Source: UBA6398 sp963644855 (lineage in GTDB: Bacteria; Bacteroidota; Bacteroidia; Bacteroidales; Bacteroidaceae). From it: 64,000 nt of DNA. The position numbers and the translations under genes are program-made. The notes below the pieces were generated by a model. That model was not told the origin of the DNA, did no database searches, and saw only the letters and a program-made list of their open reading frames with translations. Location: assembly GCA_963644855.1 (NCBI GenBank), contig CAVIQL010000003.1:62001-126000 (forward strand), in the 5' to 3' direction. Positions 6,641 to 16,700 of this stretch are shown here, piece after piece. Numbering within the stretch: the first letter of the stretch is position 1; each line of letters starts with the position of its first letter.

Positions 6641-8692
6641 CTACAAATCCAAGTCGAGTTTCACACCCGCCATAGCCCAGCAACGCGGCTGCGCCACATT
6701 TCCGAGGTCGTAATACTTGCGCGCAGTGAGATTATCTGCCGTGGCATAAATTTCATAATGCGGAGCTTTCCAACTAAGTTTCAGGTTGAGCAAAGCATAC
6801 GAGGGATATTCTTTTAGCACTCCCGTATTCTTGCCGCCAGAATACTTGATGTATGTGCCTTCGCGCTTTTGCCAGCGCAAAGACCAGGAAGCCGACAGCC
6901 GATACCATATGTTGTGGTCGAGAGTAGCCACCAATTTGTGGCGAAGATACTCCATGGCATAATTCGAGCGGTAAACGCCCGCACCATCTTTCTTGTCCTG
7001 CCAAATATAAGCGTAGCCAAGCGTGAGACGTTTGACAGGGAATTTTTCGTTAAGCAGTTTTTGGAAATCAACTGCCGTGTTGACCGAATAACCATAGTTG
7101 TCGAGCTTGAAGTTTGCGGAATGGTATATATCGTCTGCCGAATACATCACCCAGTCTATCATATTGGAGCCATGATTATAGTATCCCTGCAAAAGAACTT
7201 CGGCCCATTCGTTACGCCATTCCACTCCGATTTTGGCAGCGCTCACTCTCTCGGGCTGCAAACCCACATTGCCTTCCTGAGTAGGGCTCTTGTAGTAAAG
7301 ATCGGTGAAAGTGGGCAGACGCATAGCCTTGTTCCACGAAGCAAACAGGCGCAATCCATCGCCGGGACGGCAACTAATGTCAACACCAGGGTATAAACGG
7401 AATTTTTCATCAACTGCCGTGTTGCGGTTAACCAACAATCCCGCCGAGAAAGTGAATATTCCCGCCACAACATTGTGTTCCACAAAATAATTAATGTCTG
7501 TGCGGTGGTCGTCGTGCGTGTAGAAATTTCCCTTGTGCCCACTCACCGCCACATAACGCGTAGAATCGAGCGGACGACCAAGGTTTGACGAAATAATATT
7601 GTCGCTCCTCAATTCTGCACCTATTGCCGTGCGCCCCAAAAGCCAGCTTGTCCACGCATTGACCGAGAACGAAAAAACATCATTGCGATGGAAATTTTCT
7701 CCGCGCGGCGAGCGACGAATAAGTTCAAAATGATCTGTGGAACGAATCCATGAAATTTGCGGGGAAACGTGTATTTTACCCTGCGTCTCGGCTTTTGCCG
7801 AAGCAAAAATGCGTGTATTCGATTCCCATTGCCTTGGATATGCCGCGCTATAGAATGTGTTTGCGCCATATTCCTTTGCCACAATTCCGGTTTGCCATGT
7901 AGCCGTAACATTGTCGGAGCGGAACGTTCCGTTGTAGAAAGCATTTCCGAGATTAAAGGCACTGTTTTCAGTTCCGCCGTCGCTGCGCGTAAAGTTGCCG
8001 CTTACAAAATGAGTGAAGTCGCTTGTCTTTACACCCACATTCGCTCCCGCGCCAACGGTGCCAAACGAACCGGCACTAATATTTGCATGCAGCGAATTTT
8101 TGTCGACCTTGCGCGTAACAATGTTTATTGCCCCGCTAAAAGCCTGGCTTCCCATCAACCTTCCTGCCGCACCTTCGAGGATTTCTATCCGTTCGATTTC
8201 GTCGGGCGACACGGGAAAATCAGCCGCTAAATGACCTGTTTGCGGATTGTTCACAGATACTCCGTTCAAGAGTATAGTGATTTGGTCGAATGTGCCTCCG
8301 TTTATGCTTATATCCGACTGTACGCCAAAACCGCCGCGCTGTCGGACATCTGCGCCCACGGTTAGTTTTAAAAGATCGTTGACAGACGTCGCGCCCGCCC
8401 GATCAATATCGCTGCGGGATATGACGCTTACAACACGTGCTGCCTTGTCGGCGGCAATTTTTGCACGACTCGCCGTTACGATAGCCTCTCCAAGATTTTG
8501 CTCAGCAATTGTGTCGCCTGCCGTGTGGCTTTGTGGACAAATTGCAAGCGCTGTCTGGGTTGCGCCAAGGGTTGCCACGCTGAGCACTCCTATTTTTACT
8601 TCGCGATGAAAGCATTGGAGCAAAGCGTAGTGCTTGCGCGAGAAACGTTTGAACGTTCCGGGCTGTGCTTGTTTTAGTTGTTGTTTGAACAT
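6641..8692 (-). CDS. TonB-dependent outer-membrane receptor, BtuB-like
   Basis: A 683-residue outer-membrane receptor. A secretion signal ends near TQTALA (about residue 50); a TonB-box-like stretch LGEAIVTASR lies at 68-77; the plug domain follows (DLLKLTVGADVRQRGGFG, INGGTFDQITILLNGV, RIEILEGAAGRLMGSQAFSG), then a beta barrel ending in YYDLGNVAQPRCWAMAGVKL. It binds a scarce ligand and imports it with TonB energy; resemblance is to BtuB-type receptors, but ligand is inferred. Odd point: the signal sequence is extended at its N-terminus by about 32 residues containing FKRFSRKHYALL, reminiscent of extended signal peptides. ATG 8692 is chosen over a longer open frame since the promoter lies at 8777-8808. 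Confidence 0.88.
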   Translation of the reverse strand: MFKQQLKQAQPGTFKRFSRKHYALLQCFHREVKIGVLSVATLGATQTALAICPQSHTAGDTIAEQNLGEAIVTASRAKIAADKAARVVSVISRSDIDRAGATSVNDLLKLTVGADVRQRGGFGVQSDISINGGTFDQITILLNGVSVNNPQTGHLAADFPVSPDEIERIEILEGAAGRLMGSQAFSGAINIVTRKVDKNSLHANISAGSFGTVGAGANVGVKTSDFTHFVSGNFTRSDGGTENSAFNLGNAFYNGTFRSDNVTATWQTGIVAKEYGANTFYSAAYPRQWESNTRIFASAKAETQGKIHVSPQISWIRSTDHFELIRRSPRGENFHRNDVFSFSVNAWTSWLLGRTAIGAELRSDNIISSNLGRPLDSTRYVAVSGHKGNFYTHDDHRTDINYFVEHNVVAGIFTFSAGLLVNRNTAVDEKFRLYPGVDISCRPGDGLRLFASWNKAMRLPTFTDLYYKSPTQEGNVGLQPERVSAAKIGVEWRNEWAEVLLQGYYNHGSNMIDWVMYSADDIYHSANFKLDNYGYSVNTAVDFQKLLNEKFPVKRLTLGYAYIWQDKKDGAGVYRSNYAMEYLRHKLVATLDHNIWYRLSASWSLRWQKREGTYIKYSGGKNTGVLKEYPSYALLNLKLSWKAPHYEIYATADNLTARKYYDLGNVAQPRCWAMAGVKLDLDL

Positions 8693-8776
8693 AATTGTAT
8701 TGTATGAATACGTCGATTGTTCACGCTTTGTTGCATTTGGCTTGAAAACAATAAGAATTTGCCAAAAATGCGGCTG

Positions 8777-8808
8777 CAAAGGTAATATTTTATATCAAAA
8801 GCCGCAAG
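8777..8808 (-). promoter_or_regulatory. Promoter of TonB-receptor gene
   Basis: TACCTTTG -7 box (8777-8784) and CTTG (8805-8808) 20 bases upstream on the minus strand. The leader of about 75 bases is too short for a cobalamin riboswitch, and no such fold is evident. Confidence 0.6.
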
Positions 8809-8825
8809 TTCAACATATAACTGCC

Positions 8826-8833
8826 TACTTTTG
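8826..8833 (+). promoter_or_regulatory. -7 box of BASS transporter gene
   Basis: TACTTTTG, 23 bases before the ATG at 8857. A matching -33 box is not clear. It diverges from the TonB-receptor promoter within 50 bases. Confidence 0.5.
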
Positions 8834-8856
8834 CATTTGTCTTTAACTATTTTGAG

Positions 8857-9849
8857 ATGAACAAGGCTTTTGATTGCATTATATCTTTTTTGAAAATCTG
8901 GTTATTGCCCACGGCGATGTGTACAGGCACTGCTATTTATTTGTTGTTTGCAAAGGTTTCGATTCTTGCGCCTGCCAAACCGTTTTTTCTTGAAGCTGCG
9001 TCGTATTTGATGCCTACTGCGATTTTCCTGATGCTGTTTTTTACGTATTGCAAGATTAATTTCAAGGAGATGAAGCCTCGTCGTTGGCATTTGGCGACAC
9101 TTGTTTTTCAAACAATGCTTTCGGTGGGTTGTGCTGTAGTGATAATAAAATTATTGCGTCCGTCTTCGGCTGCCGAACTTGTGGCCGAAGGAATGTTGGC
9201 GTGCTTCATCAGTCCCACGGCATCGGCTGCCGCTGTGGTTACGGGCAAACTTGGCGGAAGTGCAGCCTCTCTCACGAGCTACACGCTTGAGAGCAATATT
9301 TTGTCGGCTTGTCTCATCACTTTTATTTGCCCAATAATTCACCCCGTGCCCGACATGCACATTCTTAGAGCGTTCACAATGGTTTTGATAAAGGTTTCGC
9401 AGCTTTTGATATTGCCTTTCTTGCTTGCCTTGTTCTTGAAATACACCATGCCTCGGCTTCATAGTCGCTGCGCCGCGCTCAAAGATATTGCGTTTTACAT
9501 TTGGGGCTGCTCGTTAACCATGGTTACGGGAATGACAATGCGTGTAGTTTTTGCAAGTCTCAATCGTTCGCACGTTGTAGTGGCTTTGGTTGTTGGCTCG
9601 TTGCTGGTATGCTTGCTCAAATTTGCCGCGGGCTGGATAATTGGCGGCACCACGGGCAAAGTAGACCGCATAAGCGCCGGACAAGCTTTGGGACAGAAAA
9701 ACACGATGTTCACTATCTGGATGGCACTCACGTATCTCAGTCCGATTGCTGCCGTTGCTCCGGGAAGCTATGTGCTTTGGCAAAACATGATAAACTCTTG
9801 GGAACTTTGGCACACCGACCACGAGAATAAGAAGAAGACAAAAGTTTAA
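8857..9849 (+). CDS. BASS-family (bile acid:sodium symporter-like) transporter
   Basis: A 330-residue inner-membrane protein with about nine or ten hydrophobic segments. The half-helix repeats typical of the BASS fold are suggested by SPTASAAAVVTGKLGGSAA (about 118-136) and, in the second half, GQKNTMFTIWMALTYLSP near the C-terminus, the conserved crossover-helix regions. The family moves organic anions with sodium; the substrate of this member is unknown and bile acid is only a family name. It stands alone, divergent from the TonB-receptor gene, and its 3' side is a 320-base gap with a composite repeat. The basic tail HTDHENKKKTKV is cytoplasmic. Confidence 0.8.
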   Translation: MNKAFDCIISFLKIWLLPTAMCTGTAIYLLFAKVSILAPAKPFFLEAASYLMPTAIFLMLFFTYCKINFKEMKPRRWHLATLVFQTMLSVGCAVVIIKLLRPSSAAELVAEGMLACFISPTASAAAVVTGKLGGSAASLTSYTLESNILSACLITFICPIIHPVPDMHILRAFTMVLIKVSQLLILPFLLALFLKYTMPRLHSRCAALKDIAFYIWGCSLTMVTGMTMRVVFASLNRSHVVVALVVGSLLVCLLKFAAGWIIGGTTGKVDRISAGQALGQKNTMFTIWMALTYLSPIAAVAPGSYVLWQNMINSWELWHTDHENKKKTKV

Positions 9850-9885
9850 ACGATTACGCAAGATTTTTCACCACCACGCGATATC

Positions 9886-10052
9886 GCAAAAATTCCAAGG
9901 CTTGAAATTTAAATTATATCAGACCTCGTAAAAACGAATTTCACCCCCATAAAAACGATGTTTGATGCCGTTTTTCTAATGTCGGATATTTTTTAAATAA
10001 TGTCAGACCTTTTTTAAAAAAGGTCTGACATTGTTTTTGCAATATCGGTTAT
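9886..10052. repeat. Composite repeat: module B plus palindrome array, copy 4
   Basis: Module B (about 9886-9963) reads CAAGGCTTGAAATTTAAATT, then an ATCAGACCTCGT segment and an AAAACGATGTTTGATG segment. The array follows with units AATGTCGGATATT, AATGTCAGACCTT, AAGGTCTGACATT and flanks CCGTTTTTCT and GTTTTTGCAATA. The whole composite recurs in inverted orientation at 13361-13527. It fills the gap 9850-10170; nothing else is visible there except a -7 box. Confidence 0.85.
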
Positions 10053-10119
10053 ACTAAAAACCGCTTGCCACGCCTTTGTTTTTTACCCCCAATATGCGCG
10101 CCGTTAAACGGATAAAAGC

Positions 10120-10127
10120 TATATTTG
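10120..10127 (+). promoter_or_regulatory. -7 box of beta-helix glycosidase gene
   Basis: TATATTTG, 43 bases before ATG 10171; no convincing -33 box. Confidence 0.45.
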
Positions 10128-10170
10128 CAAAGGAATATTTCCCCAACTTTACTATTTAAGACATTTAATC

Positions 10171-11715
10171 ATGATTTTCAAGAAAGCCATATCGCTTCTG
10201 TTTTTATTGGCATGCACATTAATGCCAAGCCTTGCGGCATCTAACGATTTTCAAAACGGAGAAAACTACACTGCTCCCGACAGTTCGCTTATCACCCACG
10301 CCACTGCCGCCAATTTTCCCATGGAAGGGAAAAACACTTTCAGCGTTACGGTCAACAACAAACGGGTGGGACTTTACAACGACCGCAGCCATTGGGGCGG
10401 ATTGGTGCAATTCGGTAGTTTTGAATTCGTCAACGGAAAAGAGATTACCATAAAAATCACATACGCCAAGACAATAAAAACGTATGAAGTGATGCCAATA
10501 AAAAAACTCGACCTTTTGTCGGTGAAGAAAACTGGAGCCAAAACAATTGAAATAAAGACCAATCGCGCCGATCAGAACATCACGGTGGTTGTAAACGGAG
10601 AATACAAGAAAGACGCGCTACATCTGTTTTGCAACAGCGTAGATCGCAACGCGCCCAACGTGCCCGACCGCAACGGTTTCCACAAATTCGAAAAAGAAAA
10701 AGTGTATTATTTCGGTCCCGGATACTACGACATGGAAAAAATACTCAACAGAGACATTCTCGTACTCGACAACGGGTGGAAAGTATACCTTGCCGGAGGC
10801 GCAGTACTCTATGGACGCATCGGATTGTGGGGTACAGAAAAAGGCACAAAGGTACACGGACGCGGCATGGTGTATAACGACACCCGGAATGCCCGTGTGA
10901 TTTTTGAAGCAAACGACTGCAACGGCGCCGATGTTGAAGGCGTTTTGTTTCATTGCCACCGCGCCGGAGTTTGGCAGGTTGTAATAAACCATTGCAAGAA
11001 TGTAGAATTCAAAGGAGTGAAGATACTTTCAACAAGATACGCCTCTACCGACGGACTTGACGTTGTAAACTGCCAGCAATGCGCATTTCTCAACACTTTT
11101 ATCCGAGCTAACGACGACGCCATCGCAATTAAAGGGCTCGACAGCCGCAAACCAGCCGAATGTCCTCCCACAAGAAACATAACTTTCTGCGGAATGCAAC
11201 TATGGAATGACTGTAATTGCGCAATGGGAATAGGCGCAGAAAACCATTGTCAGCTTTACGAAAACATAAAGTTCATGAACAGCAGCATTTTGTTCAGCTA
11301 CGACGATCCCGACTACCACGAAGTTCTCGACGAACGCGCTGCCATGACAATTTGCTGCATTCACGGCACATATTTCCGAAACATTTCCTACGAAAACATT
11401 GATGTGTATCACTGCGAACGCCTTATTGCCGCCGGCTTTCAGCCTTCGTTTTGGTTTGGCTCGCTTCCCGGCGACCAAACAACGCCCGGAGGAATCGAAG
11501 GACTCGTTTATCGCAACATCAACTGCCTTAACAATAGCGGCAGCTCAATTGCCAATCAAATGTACTTGTATGGTTGGAACAAAGAAGGCACTCCCGCAAA
11601 AAGCGTAAACAATGTAGTTTTTGAGGACGTGAACATCGAAGGCTTAAAAGTAAGAGATCTCGGCAACAGACACTTTAAACTCGGAGCAAACATAGAGAAC
11701 GTGCAATTCAAATAA
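10171..11715 (+). CDS. Secreted right-handed beta-helix glycosidase (GH28-like)
   Basis: A 514-residue exported protein: signal peptide 1-23 (MIFKKAISLLFLLACTLMPS...), an N-terminal beta domain to about 190, then a parallel beta-helix of the pectin-lyase/polygalacturonase type. Polygalacturonase-like acidic motifs are visible as STDGLD at 292-297 and NDD at 314-316, and GIGAE at 353-357 sits where GH28 enzymes have GHG. The departures from NTD/DD/GHG/RIK mean the substrate may not be pectin; a related beta-helix glycosidase family is equally possible. It likely acts in the periplasm or at the cell surface on a plant or host glycan. No SusC/D genes accompany it. Confidence 0.68.
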   Translation: MIFKKAISLLFLLACTLMPSLAASNDFQNGENYTAPDSSLITHATAANFPMEGKNTFSVTVNNKRVGLYNDRSHWGGLVQFGSFEFVNGKEITIKITYAKTIKTYEVMPIKKLDLLSVKKTGAKTIEIKTNRADQNITVVVNGEYKKDALHLFCNSVDRNAPNVPDRNGFHKFEKEKVYYFGPGYYDMEKILNRDILVLDNGWKVYLAGGAVLYGRIGLWGTEKGTKVHGRGMVYNDTRNARVIFEANDCNGADVEGVLFHCHRAGVWQVVINHCKNVEFKGVKILSTRYASTDGLDVVNCQQCAFLNTFIRANDDAIAIKGLDSRKPAECPPTRNITFCGMQLWNDCNCAMGIGAENHCQLYENIKFMNSSILFSYDDPDYHEVLDERAAMTICCIHGTYFRNISYENIDVYHCERLIAAGFQPSFWFGSLPGDQTTPGGIEGLVYRNINCLNNSGSSIANQMYLYGWNKEGTPAKSVNNVVFEDVNIEGLKVRDLGNRHFKLGANIENVQFK

Positions 11716-11749
11716 GGCGGAAATTACCCAAGACCCGGGATATTTTCAA

Positions 11750-11757
11750 TAACTTTG
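11750..11757 (+). promoter_or_regulatory. -7 box of trmD
   Basis: TAACTTTG, 24 bases before the trmD ATG. Confidence 0.5.
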
Positions 11758-11781
11758 CATCTGCTACAAACAATACCCCCT

Positions 11782-12459
11782 ATGAGAATAGACATAATAA
11801 CTGTTTTGCCCGAAATGCTTGAAGGATTTATGAATGTGTCAATCCTTGGACGCGCACAAAAGAAAGGACTCGTGGAAATACACGTTCACAATTTGCGCGA
11901 CTACACTACCGACAAGCACAGACGCGTTGACGATTATCCGTTTGGGGGCTTTGCGGGAATGGTAATGCAATGTCAGCCGATAGATGCTTGTATCTCAAAA
12001 TTGAAAAGCGAGAGAGATTACGACGAAATCATTTTCACAACTCCCGATGGCGAGCAATTCGACCAAAGAATGGCCAACGATTTGTCTATGTTGCATAACA
12101 TAATAATTCTGTGCGGCCATTACAAAGGAGTTGACTATCGTGTGCGCGAACATTTGATTACAAAAGAAGTGAGCATGGGCGATTTTGTGCTGACAGGCGG
12201 AGAAATTGCTGCGGCAGCAATGGCCGATGCAATAACAAGGCTTGTGCCCGGAGTTTTGAGCGATGAACAGAGCGCGCTGTCCGACTCTTTTCAGGACAAC
12301 TTGCTTGCCGCGCCGGTTTATACGCGCCCTGCCGACTACAAAGGCTGGAAAGTTCCCGAGGTATTGCTTAGCGGACACGATGCAAAGATTAAGGAATGGG
12401 AACTAACGCAATCTATGGAACGCACAAAGCTTCTCCGTCCCGATTTGCTCAAGAAATAG
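11782..12459 (+). CDS. trmD: tRNA (guanine-37-N1)-methyltransferase
   Basis: TrmD methylates G37 next to the anticodon using S-adenosylmethionine, preventing frameshifts. The 225-residue protein has the SPOUT-class knot motifs: MRIDIITVLPEMLEGF at the start, DDYPFGGFAGMVMQ (50-63), CGHYKGVDYR, and SMGDFVLTGGE in the knot. Length fits the family. ATG 11782 is preferred over an upstream TTG in frame because the family begins MRIDI. In many bacteria trmD sits with rpsP and rplS; here it is alone, which is normal for Bacteroidota as far as I recall. A hairpin terminator follows. Confidence 0.95.
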   Translation: MRIDIITVLPEMLEGFMNVSILGRAQKKGLVEIHVHNLRDYTTDKHRRVDDYPFGGFAGMVMQCQPIDACISKLKSERDYDEIIFTTPDGEQFDQRMANDLSMLHNIIILCGHYKGVDYRVREHLITKEVSMGDFVLTGGEIAAAAMADAITRLVPGVLSDEQSALSDSFQDNLLAAPVYTRPADYKGWKVPEVLLSGHDAKIKEWELTQSMERTKLLRPDLLKK

Positions 12460-12482
12460 ATTTTACAATACCTATAAAATAT

Positions 12483-12522
12483 GAACCGCATTCCGAACAA
12501 ATCAGAATGCGGTTCTATTTTT
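12483..12522 (+). terminator. trmD intrinsic terminator
   Basis: Perfect 11-bp stem (GAACCGCATTC 12483-12493 with GAATGCGGTTC 12505-12515) followed by a T-rich tail. It lies between two convergent genes and this gap has no palindrome array. Confidence 0.82.
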
Positions 12523-12542
12523 CTGCGCCATATAGGGCGAAG

Positions 12543-13166
12543 TTATTCGTCTTTGCGTCTCATTTCGTCGAGTTCCTTTGCAAATTCTCTGTGAGCGTTG
12601 AAGAAAAGTCCCAAGATGCTCACCACATAATCTTGCAAGTGCGGCATGTTTTTCAGCATAAGCACACTTATCGAAGTATGTACCGTGAGTTGTTTTGTAT
12701 CTTCGGTGTCGTAGGTATAATATAGCGTAACCGGCAACTTTATATTCACATTGTTCACCGCCTTGCGGTATCTCGACAATTCGTCGATGTTACTCATTTC
12801 AACGCACTCCCACCCCAAATCATAGAAATGTACAAATGCGGCATCGTTGGAGGCACTCACGAGAAATCTCTCGCCTTGGTATGCAAAGCCTATGTTATTG
12901 TCGGCAGGATCTTCCGGAACTTGCGGATCACAGTTCAGTTTCTGCAAAATTCCGAGCAGCGCATCTCTCGTTCCGTTCAAATAGTCGTCCTCTGCTTCGG
13001 CATTTTGAGATTGCAGGTCAGCCTTAGCGTTGGGTTTTACAGAAACTGCATGAGCGTTGTTCTTTTTTTCGTTTCTCTTTTCCTGTTTCTTCTTGTAAGA
13101 AACATAGATGTAATACACCACAGCTGCGGCTACAATAAAAATATATACGTAATCTTTGGGGCCCAT
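12543..13166 (-). CDS. Membrane-anchored protein of unknown function
   Basis: I do not recognise this 207-residue protein. One N-terminal transmembrane helix (residues about 7-22, YIFIVAAAVVYYIYV) is followed by a very basic Lys-rich linker (KKKQEKRNEKKN), so the remainder is probably cytoplasmic. The soluble domain, about 60-200, has DALLGILQKLNCDPQ, GFAYQGERFLV and a mixed alpha/beta pattern ending in a helix with FFNAHREFAKELDEM. Something similar is common in Bacteroidales genomes as a hypothetical protein. It converges on trmD and is preceded by a 574-base gap. Confidence 0.75.
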   Translation of the reverse strand: MGPKDYVYIFIVAAAVVYYIYVSYKKKQEKRNEKKNNAHAVSVKPNAKADLQSQNAEAEDDYLNGTRDALLGILQKLNCDPQVPEDPADNNIGFAYQGERFLVSASNDAAFVHFYDLGWECVEMSNIDELSRYRKAVNNVNIKLPVTLYYTYDTEDTKQLTVHTSISVLMLKNMPHLQDYVVSILGLFFNAHREFAKELDEMRRKDE

Positions 13167-13193
13167 TCCTCTATTTTAAATATAAACGTCCTA

Positions 13194-13201
13194 CAAATTT
13201 A
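13194..13201 (-). promoter_or_regulatory. -7 box of the 207-residue membrane protein gene
   Basis: TAAATTTG on the minus strand, 27 bases before its ATG. Confidence 0.45.
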
Positions 13202-13360
13202 CTCTTTTTCTACCTGTTGTTTTATTTTCTCCAACTATTTTATTTTACAAATCTTATGCCAAATACACGAGAACGCTCGCAAAAAGCTTGACCTTTGTTG
13301 AAAATCAAACGTATTTCCGCAGAAAAATCCACGCTAATTGACGTCGCAAAAACAACAAGG

Positions 13361-13527
13361 CTTTTCGTAAAAACAATGTCTGACCTTTTTTAAAAAATAT
13401 CGGACATTATTTAAAAAATACCTGACATTAGAAAAACGACATCAAACATCGTTTTTATGGGACTTGGAATTAGTTTTTATGAGGTCCGACCTAATTTAAA
13501 TTCCAAGCCTTAGAATTTTTACGAAAT
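13361..13527. repeat. Composite repeat: palindrome array, copy 5, plus module B
   Basis: Array units AATGTCTGACCTT, AATATCGGACATT, AATACCTGACATT with flanks TTTCGTAAAAAC and AGAAAAACGACA. Module B follows (about 13437-13527): CATCAAACATCGTTTTTATG, then GAGGTCCGACCTAATTTAAA and TTCCAAGCC. This is the reverse complement of the composite at 9886-10052, with scattered differences. It lies in a divergent gap (13167-13740). Confidence 0.85.
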
Positions 13528-13619
13528 AGTATAATATTTTTCCCCCACTCCATTTCCACTCATCAAAAAACCTTGACGCGCCCCCAAAGCGGCACAGTCT
13601 GCACCCCGCAAAAAATCTT

Positions 13620-13650
13620 TGCTTTGCTATCAGCAAGTTAGCGCAAAGCA
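13620..13650. other. Dyad upstream of dnaE
   Basis: TGCTTTGC (13620-13627) pairs perfectly with GCAAAGCA (13643-13650) across a 15-base loop that itself offers partial pairing. It lies about 50 bases upstream of the dnaE -7 box and has no T tail. It could be an operator; nothing else is visible between 13528 and 13696. Confidence 0.35.
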
Positions 13651-13696
13651 TATGGAATTAGTTGGATTTTTCGCCCTATGTGTGGGTCAAATATTC

Positions 13697-13704
13697 TAAA
13701 TTTG
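13697..13704 (+). promoter_or_regulatory. -7 box of dnaE
   Basis: TAAATTTG, 36 bases before the dnaE ATG; no matching -33 box at the expected spacing. Confidence 0.45.
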
Positions 13705-13740
13705 TAAGACAATAAAACCACCGATTCTATTTTTCAAGAC

Positions 13741-16700
13741 ATGCAAGACTTTGTACATCTACACGTTCACACCCAATATTCCTTGCTCGACGGGCAATCC
13801 AAGATTCCCAACATCGTAAACAAGGCTATCGACAACGGAATGCGCGGTATGGCGATTACCGATCACGGAAACATGATGGGCGTAAAGGAACTCGCCGACT
13901 ATGTGATAGGACTAAAGGGGAAAGCCAAGAAGAAACTCGCAGAACTTGAGGCACAACTTGCCGATGCCGACGAAGCACGCAAGGCGGAAATAGAAAAGGA
14001 TATGGAAAAGCAACGGCGCATTGCTGCATTCAAGCCTATATACGGATGCGAAATGTATGTGGCGCACCGCCGCAAAGAGGACAAGTCGAAAGAAGAAGGC
14101 GATGCATCGGGATACCACCTGATAGTGTTGGCAAAAAACTTCAACGGCTACAAAAATCTTATAAAACTCGTTTCGCGCGCATGGGTTGACGGACTTTATT
14201 ATAAGCCACGCACCGACCGCGAAGACCTTGAAAAATTTCATGAAGACCTTATCGTTTCTTCGGCATGCATAGCCGGTGAAGTTCCTGCCAAGATACTCAA
14301 AGGCGATATCCGGGGAGCGCGCGAAGCTATCGAATGGTATAAACGAGTTTTCGGAGATGATTATTATCTTGAGCTACAACGCCACGAAGTGAAAGACCCT
14401 TCGCTGATTGCAAACCGCGAAACTTTTCCCCTTCAGCAACGTGCTAACAACGAAATCATAAAACTGGCAAAAGAATACGGAATAAAACTGATTTGCACCA
14501 ACGACTGCCACTTCGAAAACAAAGATACAGCCGAAGCCCACGACCATCTTTTGTGTCTTGCCACAGGAAAAGACCTTGACGACCCGTCAAGAATGCGCTA
14601 CAGCAAACAAGAATGGTTTAAGACGCGCGAGGAAATGAACGAAATCTTCGACGATATACCCGAAGCCCTTTCAAACACCTGCGAAATCTGCGACAAAGTA
14701 GAAGTTTACAACATTGACCACGGCCCAATCATGCCTTTTTTCCCCATTCCCGAAGATTTTGGAACCGAAGAACAATGGCGCGAAAAATTCACCGAAGAAC
14801 AACTCTACAAAGAGTTCACAAGCGACGAAAACGGCAACAATCCAATGCCCAAAGAGCAAGCCGACAAGGTTATAGAACGACTCGGCGGATACGACAAGAT
14901 ATATCGCATAAAATTCGAGGCAGACTATCTTGCCAAACTCGCATACGACGGCGCAAAAGAACGCTATGGCGACCCTCTTCCCGAGAATGTGGTGGAACAT
15001 GTCAACTTCGAACTCCACGTAATGAAGACAATGGGTTTCCCAGGATACTTCTTGATTGTGCAAGACTTCATCAACGCCGCACGAAAAGAACTCGGCGTAA
15101 TTGTAGGTCCCGGACGTGGCTCCGCAGCAGGCTCTGTGGTGGCATACTGTTTGGGAATTACAAAAATCGACCCGCTTAAATATGATTTGCTGTTTGAGCG
15201 TTTCTTAAATCCCGACCGAGTAAATCTACCCGATATAGATACCGATTTCGACGACGACGGACGTGGAAAAGTTTTGCGCTGGGTTATGGATAAATACGGG
15301 CACGAAAATTGCGCGCATATCATAACCTACGCCACCATGGCCACGAAAAACTCAATCAAAGACGTGGCGCGCGTGGAAAAACTGCCGCTACAGGAAGCCA
15401 ACGCCCTATGCAAGGCAATTCCCGACCGACTTCCCGACAAAATGAAGATGAATCTCGTAAACGCCATCAAATGTTCGCCGGAACTTCAGCAAGCCGAGGC
15501 ATCGCAAAACGAGAAAGAACGCAACACCATCAAATATGCCAAAATGCTCGAGGGAACTATTCGCGGCACCGGCATACATGCTTGCGGTTTCATCATATGT
15601 CGTAACCCCATTAGCGACTGGGTGCCGGTTTGCACGGCAGACGACCCTGATTTCCCGGGAGTAAAAACCGCCGTAACCCAATACGACGGACACGTTATCG
15701 AGTCTACGGGACTTATTAAGATGGACTTTTTGGGACTAAAAACGTTGTCGGAACTCAAAGAAGCCTGCAAAGTGGTAAAACAAACCACTGGCGACGTAGT
15801 GGATCTCGACAAAATTCCAATTGATGACGAGAAAACTTACGAACTATACCAAAAAGGACAAACAATAGGCACCTTTCAGTTTGAATCGCCGGGCATGCAA
15901 AAATATTTGCGCGAGCTTCACCCCACAGTGTTCGAGGATCTTATTGCCATGAACGCCCTATATCGCCCCGGACCCATGGATTATATTCCCGATTTCATTA
16001 AACGAAAGAAAAATCCCGAACTTATTACATATGATATACCTTGCATGGAGAAATATCTCAAAGATACTTACGGCATCACGGTATATCAAGAGCAGGTGAT
16101 GCTTCTTTCGCGACAATTAGCAAACTTTACGCGCGGCGAGAGTGATGCTTTGCGAAAGGCGATGGGAAAGAAAAAAAAGGATATAGTCGACAAAATGAAG
16201 CCGAAGTTCCTTAAACAAGGAGCGGCCAACGGTCATGACGTAAAGATACTCGAAAAGATTTGGAGCGACTGGGAGAAGTTTGCGTCCTATGCCTTTAATA
16301 AATCCCACGCAACGTGTTATTCGTGGGTTGCATACCAAACTGCTTACATGAAAGCCAACTATCCTTCGGAATATATGGCGGCATTGATGACACGAAGGTT
16401 TAGTGATATCACAGAAATCACCAAACTGATGGAAGAATGCCAGAAAATGAAAATTTCAACGCTTGGTCCCGACGTTAACGAGAGCTATATTGAATTTGGT
16501 GTAAACCAAAAGGGCGAAATTCGCTTTGGTCTTTCGGCAATCAAAGGCATGGGCGGCGCGGCGGCAAAGGCTATTGTGGACGAGAGAAAGGAAAACGGTG
16601 CATACAAGGACATTTACGATTTTGTAGAACGCATTAATTTCAGCGCAGTAAACCGCAAAGCAATGGAATGTCTTGCCATAAGCGGTGCGCTCGACTGTTT

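Noticed and set aside
8693..8776. Cobalamin riboswitch before the TonB-receptor gene
   Set aside because: Leader from the -7 box is about 75 bases, too short, and no B12-box-like sequence is visible.
13620..13650. A possible terminator upstream of dnaE
   Set aside because: The stem lacks a T tail and no gene ends nearby; listed only as a dyad.
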